Positions 17,899 through 26,222 of a stretch of DNA of 64,000 bases are shown piece after piece. Position numbers and translations under genes: made by a program. The stretch is from UBA5066 sp048500275 (GTDB lineage: Bacteria > Acidobacteriota > Thermoanaerobaculia > UBA5066): positions 186,001 through 250,000 of the forward strand of contig JASNYI010000001.1 of NCBI GenBank assembly GCA_048500275.1. Direction: 5' to 3'. Every line of letters begins with the position of its first letter. Position 1 is the stretch's first letter. The notes beneath the pieces are model-generated. The model worked only from the letters and a program-made list of their open reading frames with translations. It did no database searches and had not been told where the DNA came from.

Positions 17899-19092
17899 TC
17901 AGATGCTCAGCTTCCGGCCGCGGGCGACGATCTCGTCGAGCTTGGCGGCCGGGTCGGCGATCCGCTCGAGGAACATGAGCGCGCTGATGACGAACGGCTT
18001 GTAGGCCGCCTCGTGGTACGTCGGGATCCGGTACTGCTCGAAGACCTCGGCGCTCACCTCGCCCGCCTTGCAGCTGACGTCGGTGATGTCGGCCGGGAGG
18101 CAGTGCATGTAGAGCGCCTTTCCCCCCTTCGTCAGGTCCATCTTCTTCCGGTCGCACTCCCAGCTCGTGAACTTCGCGTTGTTCGCGAGGCACTCCTTCT
18201 CGAGCGCCTTCAGGCCGTCCTTGTCCCCCTTGTTCAGGAGCTCGGTCCGCCGGCCCATGACCTCGTACGGGGCCCACGACTTCGGGTAGACGATGTCCGC
18301 GTTCGCGAACGCCGCTTCCATGCTATTGACGACCTCGAACTTCCCGCCGCTCTCCGCCGCGTTCTTCCTCGCGACCTCGACGACGTCCGGGATCAGGCCG
18401 TAGCCCTCGGGGTAGGCGAGGCTCACGTCCATCCCGAAGCGGGTCATCAGGCCGATGATCCCCTGCGGCACGGAGAGGGGCTTGCCGTAGCTCGGGCTGT
18501 AGGCCCAGGTCATGGCGATCCGCTTCCCCTTCAGGTTCTCGAGGCCGCCGAAGTGCTTCTTCAGCCAGGCCAGGTCGGCGAGCGACTGGGTCGGGTGGTC
18601 GACGTCGCACTGGAGGTTGACGAGGCTCGGGCGGCGGTGGAGGACGCCCTGCTTCGTCCCGTCGGTGAGGGCGTCGCCGACCTCGCGCATGTAGGAGTTC
18701 CCCGCGCCGAGGAACATGTCGTCGCGGATGCCGATGACCTCGGTCAGGAACGAGATCATGTTGGCCGTCTCGCGGACGGTCTCGCCGTGGGCGATCTGGC
18801 TCTTCTGCTCGTCGAGGTCGGAGAGCGAGAGGCCCATCGCGCTCGCGGCCGAGGCGAACGAGAAGCGCGTGCGGGTGGAGTTGTCGCGGAAGATGGAGAT
18901 CGCGAGTCCCGTGTCGAAGCAGCGGTAGGAGTACCCCTCCTGGTGGAGCCGCTTGAACGTCTCGGCGAGCGTCAGGATCGCCTTGAGCTGGTCGGCCGAG
19001 TGCTCCCAGGTCAGGAGGAAGTCCTTCTGGAAGAGGTCGTTCTGGAAGGTCTTGAACTCGGCGGCGAGGTCGTGGATGGCCTGGGACGGCAT
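17899..19092 (-). CDS. ygeW: YgeW-type carbamoyltransferase (knotted, ATCase/OTCase fold)
   Basis: 397 residues. The carbamoyl-phosphate motif is STRTRFSFASA (from residue 72), the second-domain HCLPAD is present, and HPTQSLADL completes the transcarbamoylase signature. Length and insertions match YgeW rather than ornithine or aspartate transcarbamoylases. Family knowledge and gene context suggest it works in the phosphorolytic direction, forming carbamoyl phosphate for the carbamate kinase encoded downstream. It lies 11 bp before the PLP gene and 24 bp after hyuA. Confidence 0.9.
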   Translation of the reverse strand: MPSQAIHDLAAEFKTFQNDLFQKDFLLTWEHSADQLKAILTLAETFKRLHQEGYSYRCFDTGLAISIFRDNSTRTRFSFASAASAMGLSLSDLDEQKSQIAHGETVRETANMISFLTEVIGIRDDMFLGAGNSYMREVGDALTDGTKQGVLHRRPSLVNLQCDVDHPTQSLADLAWLKKHFGGLENLKGKRIAMTWAYSPSYGKPLSVPQGIIGLMTRFGMDVSLAYPEGYGLIPDVVEVARKNAAESGGKFEVVNSMEAAFANADIVYPKSWAPYEVMGRRTELLNKGDKDGLKALEKECLANNAKFTSWECDRKKMDLTKGGKALYMHCLPADITDVSCKAGEVSAEVFEQYRIPTYHEAAYKPFVISALMFLERIADPAAKLDEIVARGRKLSI

Positions 19093-19116
19093 GGCTCTCT
19101 CCTTTTCCTTCTTCTC

Positions 19117-20463
19117 TCAGTCGTGGTTCGGGTGGAGCTGTCCCCTGCAGACCGCCGGGTCGACGAGGTCGCCGTCTCTCACGACGGGCTCCCCGTGGAC
19201 GAGGACGTGGCGCAGGGTGAGTGTCGAGGTGAAGCCGGGGAAGGGCTCGTGGACGTCGCTCTCCGTCCCGCGGACGGGCCGCTCGGGCCCGTTCGGGTCG
19301 AGGACGACGACGTCGGCGTCGAGGCCCGGGCGGAGCGCCCCCTTGCGGCCGTCGAGGCCGAGCCGCGCGGCGGGGTTCTTCGAGAGGAGGAGCGAGAGCT
19401 CCGCGGCAGCCCGGGCGGGCTCGCCGGCCCAGAGCCTCCACGCGTGGTGGAGGAGCCCGCCGACGCCCGGCAGGCCGTTCGCGACGGTCCGCACGTCCCG
19501 GCCGTCCCAGTCGTCCTTGTCTTCCTTCCGGAAGGGGCAGTGGTCCGTGGCGAGGAAGTCGAAGGCCCCCTGGCGAGCGAGGTCGCGGAAGCGTTCGCGA
19601 TTCCCCCGGAGCGGCGGTGAGCAGAGCCAGCGGTGACCGTCGGGCCGGTCCAGCCAGCTCTCGTCCAGCCAGAGGTACTGGGGTCCGGTCTCGCAGGTGA
19701 CGTCCTGCCGTGCCTTCGCCTCGCGGATCCTCTCCGCCGCGGCGACGGTCGAGACGTGGACGACGTGGAGCGGGACGCTCCGCTGCGCCGCCAGGTCGAG
19801 GAGCGCCCCGACCGCCGAGACTTCCGCCGCCTCCGGGCGGAGCCGTGCGTGCGCGACAGCGCGGGAGAGGTCGATCCCGGAGGTGTCGACCGACTCGAGA
19901 AGGGCGTCGTCCTCGCAGTGGATGAGGAACCGGATACCGAGCGGCCCGAGGCGCCGGAAGACCTCCTCGAGACGCTGGTGGTCCGAGAAGAGCCCCGCTC
20001 CCCTGTAGGTCGTGTAGAGCTTGAAGGTCCGGTAGCCCGCCCGGACGAGCTCCTCCATCTCCGCCCAGTCGCCCTCCTCGAAGCGGGTCGGGGTGAGGTG
20101 CCACGCCACGTCGGCGTGGCACTTCCCCTCGGCCCGCGCCCGGGCGGCGCCGAGCGCTTCTCCGAGCGTCTGCCGCGGGCCCTGGGTGACGAAGGCGCAG
20201 AGCGTCGTGACGCCGTTCTTCACCGCGACGCGCGTCCCGCTCTCGTAGTCGTCCGCGAGCTCGAAGCGGCCGATCCGGTCCCCGACGTGGACGTGGAAGT
20301 CGACGAGACCGGGGAGAACGAAACAGCCCGCGGCGTCGATCTCCCTGTCGGCCGGCCCGAGACCGCGGCCGACGGCGGAGACGCGCCCGCCCTCGAGGAG
20401 GAGATCCGATTCCGCGACCAGGCCCTCCGAGGCCAGCCGGCCGTTCCTCACGAGCGTTCTCAT
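19117..20463 (-). CDS. hyuA: Dihydropyrimidinase/hydantoinase-like amidohydrolase
   Basis: 448 residues of cyclic-amidase type. Metal ligands are visible: GLVDFHVHV, the carboxylated Lys in TFKLYTTYRG, LIHCEDD, LHVVHVST and FLATDHCPF. The order and spacing fit D-hydantoinases, dihydropyrimidinases and allantoinases. In this cluster it should hydrolyse a cyclic ureide made from the purine ring. A GGCGCGCATGAGAACG-type context surrounds the start, and it follows the outer-membrane channel gene on the same strand. Confidence 0.88.
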   Translation of the reverse strand: MRTLVRNGRLASEGLVAESDLLLEGGRVSAVGRGLGPADREIDAAGCFVLPGLVDFHVHVGDRIGRFELADDYESGTRVAVKNGVTTLCAFVTQGPRQTLGEALGAARARAEGKCHADVAWHLTPTRFEEGDWAEMEELVRAGYRTFKLYTTYRGAGLFSDHQRLEEVFRRLGPLGIRFLIHCEDDALLESVDTSGIDLSRAVAHARLRPEAAEVSAVGALLDLAAQRSVPLHVVHVSTVAAAERIREAKARQDVTCETGPQYLWLDESWLDRPDGHRWLCSPPLRGNRERFRDLARQGAFDFLATDHCPFRKEDKDDWDGRDVRTVANGLPGVGGLLHHAWRLWAGEPARAAAELSLLLSKNPAARLGLDGRKGALRPGLDADVVVLDPNGPERPVRGTESDVHEPFPGFTSTLTLRHVLVHGEPVVRDGDLVDPAVCRGQLHPNHD

Positions 20464-20491
20464 GCGCGCCTCCCGCCGTCTCCCCGGCTCG

Positions 20492-21376
20492 TCAGAAGTG
20501 GATCTCCGCCTGGAACGTCGGGGCGGAGGTCGTGTGGTTCGGGCGCGTCGTCGCCGTACCCGGGACCGGGATCGGCGAGGGGTTTCCGAACTTGTGGTAC
20601 CAGAGCTCGTAGCCCGGACCCATCGAGATCGTCCCCTTCTTGATCCCCACGAGGGAGCCGACGTCGAACTGCCAGGTCATCCTCGAGAGGACCTCCGTCT
20701 CCGTCTCGACCCCGACCGCGTCCTTCCCCTTCGGGAGCGTCGCGTAGGCGAACCCCTTGAAGGTCGAAGAGACCTCCTTGCCCAGCGCGATCGGCAGCCC
20801 CCAGCTCAGGTTGAACATCACGGTGCCGTCGAACTCGACGTCCTTCTGCCCCGTCGCGGCGAAGGCGTTGTGAGTCCACTCCTTGTAGTACCAGACGCCG
20901 AAGTCCGCGAAGCCCTTCTTCGGGTTGAGGTTCACGGTCGGCCCGACGACGATCATCCGCTTCCCGGGGGCGAAGCCCGTGTTCTTGGAGTTGAGGTCGC
21001 CCCCGACCGTGAGCGCCACGTCGCGGACGAGCTTGCTCTTGACCCCGGCCTTGAAGGCCTTGTTCAGGCTGAGCTGGTGGCGGTAGGTGACGTAGATCTC
21101 CTGGGCGCCGCCGGAGGTCGCGCCGTTCGCCGGGTCGTAGCTGTTCGACATCAGGACGTCGACGTTCAGGAAGTTGCTCCCGAGCGAGTAGCGGTTCGCG
21201 ACCGTGAACTGGGCGACGTTCTTGATGATGTCGTGGTCGATCGCCGGGTCGTTCACGTGATAGCAGTAGCGGTAGCCGACCAGGAAGTCGGTCCAGTCCG
21301 CCGCCGGGGCGGCGGGAGCGGCCGCGAGGGAGAGGACCGCGAGGGCGGCGAGGAGGCGGTTCGAGGGGGACTTCAT
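20492..21376 (-). CDS. Outer-membrane beta-barrel, Tsx-like nucleoside/nucleobase channel candidate
   Basis: 294 residues. A signal peptide (about 1-25, LAVLSLAAAPAAPAA) is followed by alternating amphipathic strands rich in Tyr/Trp and Gly. The chain ends in Phe (AEIHF), the aromatic C-terminal signature recognised by the Bam machinery. DWTDFLVGYRY, FGVWYYKEWTH and GPGYELWYHKFG resemble Tsx-type nucleoside channels. It lies between the NCS2 permease and hyuA genes in the purine run, so uptake of urate, xanthine or allantoin-like solutes across the outer membrane is the best inference. E. coli's version of the cluster has no such gene. Confidence 0.7.
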   Translation of the reverse strand: MKSPSNRLLAALAVLSLAAAPAAPAADWTDFLVGYRYCYHVNDPAIDHDIIKNVAQFTVANRYSLGSNFLNVDVLMSNSYDPANGATSGGAQEIYVTYRHQLSLNKAFKAGVKSKLVRDVALTVGGDLNSKNTGFAPGKRMIVVGPTVNLNPKKGFADFGVWYYKEWTHNAFAATGQKDVEFDGTVMFNLSWGLPIALGKEVSSTFKGFAYATLPKGKDAVGVETETEVLSRMTWQFDVGSLVGIKKGTISMGPGYELWYHKFGNPSPIPVPGTATTRPNHTTSAPTFQAEIHF

Positions 21377-21427
21377 CGTCTGTCGTCCGGTTCCTTCGTC
21401 GGTGGTCCGTGCAGGGGCCGGGCCGCG

Positions 21428-22822
21428 TCAGGCCTCGGCCTTCGCCGAGGCGGCCAGGCTCTCCGAAGCCGCCGCCTCGGCGCCCTTCAAGCCGTTGAAG
21501 AAGGCGTTCAGCGCGACGGCGACGATGGAGCAGAGGAGGATGCCGCTGTGGAGGAGCGGGCTGAGGGCCTTCGGCATCTGGGCGAAGAACCTCTCGGCGA
21601 CGAGCGGGATCATCCCGAAACCGACGGCGAGGGCGACGATGTAGAGGTTGAGGCGGTTCTTCGCGAAGTCGACGCCGCCGAGGATCCGGATGCCGGTGGC
21701 GCAGACCATGCCGAACATGACGATGCCGGCGCCGCCGAGGACGAACTGCGGGACCGAGGCGACGACGAAGGCGAGCTTCGGGACGAGGCCGAGGGCGAGG
21801 AGGATGACGCCGCCCACCGCCGTGACCCACCGGCTTCTCACGCCCGTGACCCCCACGAGGCCGACGTTCTGGGAGAACGACGTGTAGGGGAACGTGTTGA
21901 AGATGCCGCCGATGAGGGTGCCCAGGCCGTCGACGCGGAGGCCGTCGGAGAGGTCGGACTGGCGGACCTCCTTGCCGACGATGTTCCCCACCGCGAGGAA
22001 CATGCCGAGCGACTCGATCATGACGACGACCATGACCATGCACATCGTCAGGCAGGCGACGAGGTCGAAGGTCGGCATCCCGAACTGGAACGGGGTGACG
22101 ACCGCGAACCACTTCTCCGAGGCGAGGCCGCCGAAGTCGACCTTGCCGAGGGCGATCGCGATGAGCATCCCGAGGACGAGCCCCATGAGGACCGCGATGT
22201 TCGAGAAGAAGCCCTTCACGAACTTCGTGATCAGGAGGATGAAGACGAGGACGATCGCCGCGACGGCCAGGTGGAGCGGGGCGCCGTAGGAGGGGTTGTC
22301 GACCATCGCGCCCGTCGCCAGGTCCCTGACCTTCGGGTTGCCGCCGGCCGCCCAGTTCACGCCGACGCGCATCAGCGAGATGCCGATGATCGTGATGATC
22401 GAGCCGGTCACGACGGGCGGGAAGAGAGGGAGCATCCGGCTGATGAGGGGTGCGACGAGGATTCCGAAGAGGCCGGCCGCGATGACCGCTCCGTAGATCC
22501 CGAGGAGCCCGATCTGAGGGTTCGTCGCCATGACGACCATCGGGCTGACGGCGGCGAACGTGACACCCATCATGACGGGGAGGCGGATGCCGAACCGCCA
22601 GAACCCGATCGACTGGACGAGGGTCGCGATGCCGCACGCGAAGAGGTCCGCGTTGATGAGCATCGCCATCTGCTCCTTCGGGAGCTTCAGGGCGCCGCCG
22701 ACGATGAGGGGAACGGCCACCGCGCCGGCGTACATCACGAGGACGTGCTGGAGGCCGAGGAGGGTGAGCCGCGTGGGCGGCAGGACCTCGTCGACCGGGT
22801 GGATGCCGTTCGTTCTCGACAT
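21428..22822 (-). CDS. NCS2-family purine permease (xanthine/urate:H+ symporter type)
   Basis: 464 residues with about 12 to 14 transmembrane helices. The start follows the NCS2 pattern (PTRLTLLGLQHVLVMYAGAVAVPLIVG), with the N-terminal QHVL motif of nucleobase:cation symporters. Later helices contain PTTxxFNTFPYTSFSQNVGL-like sequence, in which the SQN and GLV residues are family signatures. It should import xanthine, uric acid or guanine-type bases with protons. It sits between ygfK and the outer-membrane channel, giving the cluster both inner- and outer-membrane uptake. The closest E. coli analogues are YgfU and XanQ. Confidence 0.9.
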   Translation of the reverse strand: MSRTNGIHPVDEVLPPTRLTLLGLQHVLVMYAGAVAVPLIVGGALKLPKEQMAMLINADLFACGIATLVQSIGFWRFGIRLPVMMGVTFAAVSPMVVMATNPQIGLLGIYGAVIAAGLFGILVAPLISRMLPLFPPVVTGSIITIIGISLMRVGVNWAAGGNPKVRDLATGAMVDNPSYGAPLHLAVAAIVLVFILLITKFVKGFFSNIAVLMGLVLGMLIAIALGKVDFGGLASEKWFAVVTPFQFGMPTFDLVACLTMCMVMVVVMIESLGMFLAVGNIVGKEVRQSDLSDGLRVDGLGTLIGGIFNTFPYTSFSQNVGLVGVTGVRSRWVTAVGGVILLALGLVPKLAFVVASVPQFVLGGAGIVMFGMVCATGIRILGGVDFAKNRLNLYIVALAVGFGMIPLVAERFFAQMPKALSPLLHSGILLCSIVAVALNAFFNGLKGAEAAASESLAASAKAEA

Positions 22823-22837
22823 GCTCTCTCCTCGGGC

Positions 22838-25800
22838 TCAGATGCCGACCACTTCGGCGAGGGCGTTCGGAAGGGGCGGGAGCGCCGGCTCCGCGTGGAG
22901 CAGCGCGATCAGGAGGGCGCAGGCGCCGAGGTCGAGGACGTCGCCCTCGGCGGGCGCCCCGTCCAGCCGGACGTCGAGGACGCGCCACTGGCCCGGCTCG
23001 AGGACGAGCCTGAGGACGTCCGACCGGTACTCGGCGAGGGAGGGGTGGCGCTCGAGCCGATGCGTGCGCCCCGCGATGCGGGCTTCGATCGCGACGGTCT
23101 CTCCGGAACGGGCCATCCGGAAAGCGTCTCCCTTCGTCTCGGCGAAGCCCTCCGGATCGAGCCAGAAGGTCGGCTTGTCGCGCCAGGGTGCGCCGGACGT
23201 CGGGCAGAAGGGGACGCAGTTGCCGCACTCGTTGCAGGCGTCGCCGAGGTTGACGATCTGGGTCCCCTGCTCGATCGAGAGGGTCGTCGTCCCCGTCGGA
23301 ACCGCCCGCCCCCCCTCGACGACGAACGTCGGGAGCTCGATCGAGAGCGGCGGGGCCGGGTAGGCCAGGTTCGCCCGGTTCGGGCAGACGGTGACGCAGA
23401 GGCTGCAGACCTCGTCGCAGTCGAGGCAGCGGGCGGCCTCGCGGCGCGCGGCCTCGGGGTCGAGCGGCCGGAGGACCTCGGCGAAGCCGCCGCGCTCGGC
23501 CACCGGCAGCTCCGGGACCGGCTGGGCGGCCGCGAGACGGGCCTTCTTCGCGAGCATCGCCGCGACGGAGGCGTCCTTCGGCAGGTGAGGCTCGGCGACG
23601 GGCAGGACGCCGTGGCGGCGAGCGATCTCCTCGGCCGCGGCCCGACCGTCGGCGACGGCCTTGATGATCGACGCCGGACCCCTCACGACGTCTCCGCCGG
23701 CGAAGACCCCCGGACGCGAGGTCTCTCCCGTCGCCGCGCGGGCGTCGAGAGTGCCGTCCCGCCTCGCGTCGACCGCGGTGCCGCCGAGGAACTCGAGGGC
23801 GGTCTCCTGGCCGATGGCCGTGACGATCGTGCCGGCGGGGAGGACGACCTCGCTCCCGTCGACCGGGACGGGACGCGGGCGGCCCGAGGCGTCCGGCGCG
23901 CCGAGCCGCATCCGGGTGCAGGCGAGGCCAACGGCGCGCCCGTTCTCGACGACGACGCGCACGGGGGCGAGAAGCGGCATCAGGCCGATCCCCTCGACCT
24001 CGCAGTCGTGGATCTCCGCCGGGTCGGCCGGCATCTCGGCGCGGGTCCGCCGGTAGACGAGCGAGACCTCGCCGTCCCCGACCAGCCGCTTCGCCGAGCG
24101 GGCGCCGTCCATGGCGGAGTTGCCGCCGCCGACGACGAGGACGCGTTGCCCGAGGTCCCGCTTCACCCCCTCGCGAAGGCCGTCGAGGAGCTCGAGGGCG
24201 TCGAGGACCCCTTCGGCGTCCTCGCCGGGGATCCCGAGCTTCTTCCCCTTCTGGGCGCCGACGCCGAGGAAGACGTAGTCGAAACGGGAGCTGAGGTCGT
24301 CGAGGGAGACGTCCTTCCCCACCGCCGTGTTCAGGTGAGTCTTCACCCCCAGGGAAGCGAGCCGGTCGAGGTCGGTCTTCAGCTTGTCGTCGTCGAGGCG
24401 GTACCGCGGGACCGCGCCGCCGACCATCCCGCCGGCGTGGCTCTTCGCCTCGAAGAGCTCGGCTTCGATGCCGGCCCGCGCCAGGTTCAGGGCGGCGGAG
24501 ATCCCGGCCGGGCCGGCGCCGACGATCGCGACCCTGACGCCCTTCGGTTCCGCGGCGACCTCGGGTTTCGACCTGCCGTTCTCGAAGGCGAACCGCTTGA
24601 TCTCGCGAATCCCGAGCGGCGCGTCGTAGAGGTTCCTCACGCAGCGCTCGGTGCACGGGTGGTCGCAGATGCTCCCGGTCACGCCCGGGAGGGCGTTCGA
24701 TCGGCGGATCACCTCGATCGCCTCGTCGTCCCGCCCGCGGGCGACGAGCCAGAGGTAGTCGGGGATGTTCTGGTGGGCAGGGCAGGCCTCCACGCAGGGG
24801 GCCGCGATGCAGTCGAACGGGCCGAGGGCGCGCTCTCCCTTGAAGGCGAGCGGCCGCTCGCGGCGGGCGTACCGGCCGCCCCGCCCGTCCGCGACGACCC
24901 GCTCGGCGTGCTTCGCGAGGTTCCACCGGCGCCCACGGCCGCCGGAGGTCTTCTCGACGAACGCGTCGAGGCCCTCCGCCCGCGCTGCGGTCATCGCCGC
25001 ACCGAGGTTCTCGAGGTACTGCGCGAGGCGGGCGTACCCGCCCGGCTTCAGAAGGTCGGTGCAGACGGTGACCGGGGAGAGCCCGTCGGCCACGAGGTCG
25101 GAGAAGCTCCAGGCGTCGGCGCCGCCGCAGAAGCTGATCGGTACGCGGCCGTCGAGCTCGTCGTCGACGAGCCGGGCGAGCGTGAGCGTCAGCGGGTGGA
25201 GCGCCCGCCCCGACATGTACATCATCTTCTCGTTCGCAGGGAAGACGGGTCGGTGGTTCACGACCTCGAGGGTGTTCGAGAGCTTCACGCCGAACTCGCG
25301 TCCGGCGGCTCGGGCCACCTCCGCGAGGCGCTTCACCATCGGGAGGGCGTCCTCGAAGCGGGGGTCGTGTCCGAAGGCGGCGTCGGGCACTTCGATGCCG
25401 TAGCCGAGCGTGTCGTTGAGAAGGCCGCGAAGGCGTTCGGCGCCGAGGAGCGTCGGGTTCAGCTTGACCCAGGTGTGGACGCCGAGCTCCTCGAGGAGGT
25501 ACCGGGCGATCTTCTCGATCTCCGCCGGCGGACAGCCGTGCATCGTCGAGAGGGTGATGTGGCCGGAGATCGACGCGGGGACCTCCACGTCGCGGACGCC
25601 GGGCCAGGCCTTCGCCACGGCCTCGATCGCGGCGGGGAGGGCCTCTCGCGCGTCCCTCATCGAGGCGATGAACTCCTGGACGCGGGGGCTCCGGATCCCC
25701 TCGAGGTCGTAGCCGACGCTCATCGCGAAGAGGGTCCCGGGCTCCGGCAGCCCGAGCTTCGCGGCGAGGGCGTGGACGAGAACCCACGCCTTGAGGTACT

Positions 25801-26161
25801 CCTCGAACGACTGCTCGAGCTTCAGCTCCTGCGACCACTCGCAGTTGAAGGTCTCGTCGGCCGAGTCGATGCAGGGGCGGCTGACTTCGAGCTCGTCGAG
25901 GACCTGGACCGTCTTCAGCTCGACGAACCGGGCGCCGCTGAGCCAGGCAGCGACGATGTTCTGCGCGAGCTGGCTGTGGGGCCCCGCGGCGACGCCGAGG
26001 GGCGCCGCGAGGCTCCGGCCGAGGAGATGCGAGGCGAACCGCGGCTCGGGCCGCGCGATGCAGTCCTTCGGGACTCCGAGGACCGTGTCGCGCGACTCCA
26101 GCTCGCCGAAGACCCACCGCGCGAGGAGGTCGAGAGGAATGGGACGGAACGCCTTTTCCAC
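22838..26161 (-). CDS. ygfK: YgfK-type Fe-S/flavin oxidoreductase (annotated as putative selenate reductase)
   Basis: 1107 residues. An N-terminal dihydroorotate-dehydrogenase-like half (about 1-440) is followed by the Fe-S linker CIAAPCVEACPAHQNIP near 455. An FAD/NAD-binding domain comes next (VAIVGAGPAGISAAL near 545; VLVVGGGNSAMDGARSA near 680). Two ferredoxin-like Cys clusters close the chain (CLDCDEVCSLCVTVCP near 910; CNECGNCVPFCP near 975). This is the multi-domain architecture of YgfK. The dihydropyrimidine-dehydrogenase-like layout suggests reduction or oxidation of a ring intermediate using NAD(P)H and ferredoxin-type electrons, and it could accept electrons from XdhD. The historical selenate-reductase name is not evidence of function here. 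Confidence 0.9.
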   Translation of the reverse strand: MEKAFRPIPLDLLARWVFGELESRDTVLGVPKDCIARPEPRFASHLLGRSLAAPLGVAAGPHSQLAQNIVAAWLSGARFVELKTVQVLDELEVSRPCIDSADETFNCEWSQELKLEQSFEEYLKAWVLVHALAAKLGLPEPGTLFAMSVGYDLEGIRSPRVQEFIASMRDAREALPAAIEAVAKAWPGVRDVEVPASISGHITLSTMHGCPPAEIEKIARYLLEELGVHTWVKLNPTLLGAERLRGLLNDTLGYGIEVPDAAFGHDPRFEDALPMVKRLAEVARAAGREFGVKLSNTLEVVNHRPVFPANEKMMYMSGRALHPLTLTLARLVDDELDGRVPISFCGGADAWSFSDLVADGLSPVTVCTDLLKPGGYARLAQYLENLGAAMTAARAEGLDAFVEKTSGGRGRRWNLAKHAERVVADGRGGRYARRERPLAFKGERALGPFDCIAAPCVEACPAHQNIPDYLWLVARGRDDEAIEVIRRSNALPGVTGSICDHPCTERCVRNLYDAPLGIREIKRFAFENGRSKPEVAAEPKGVRVAIVGAGPAGISAALNLARAGIEAELFEAKSHAGGMVGGAVPRYRLDDDKLKTDLDRLASLGVKTHLNTAVGKDVSLDDLSSRFDYVFLGVGAQKGKKLGIPGEDAEGVLDALELLDGLREGVKRDLGQRVLVVGGGNSAMDGARSAKRLVGDGEVSLVYRRTRAEMPADPAEIHDCEVEGIGLMPLLAPVRVVVENGRAVGLACTRMRLGAPDASGRPRPVPVDGSEVVLPAGTIVTAIGQETALEFLGGTAVDARRDGTLDARAATGETSRPGVFAGGDVVRGPASIIKAVADGRAAAEEIARRHGVLPVAEPHLPKDASVAAMLAKKARLAAAQPVPELPVAERGGFAEVLRPLDPEAARREAARCLDCDEVCSLCVTVCPNRANLAYPAPPLSIELPTFVVEGGRAVPTGTTTLSIEQGTQIVNLGDACNECGNCVPFCPTSGAPWRDKPTFWLDPEGFAETKGDAFRMARSGETVAIEARIAGRTHRLERHPSLAEYRSDVLRLVLEPGQWRVLDVRLDGAPAEGDVLDLGACALLIALLHAEPALPPLPNALAEVVGI

Positions 26162-26222
26162 GATGGCGACCTCCTCGGGCGGCGGATCTCGGACGGGGGG
26201 TCTCGGCCGGGGCGGGCCTACG

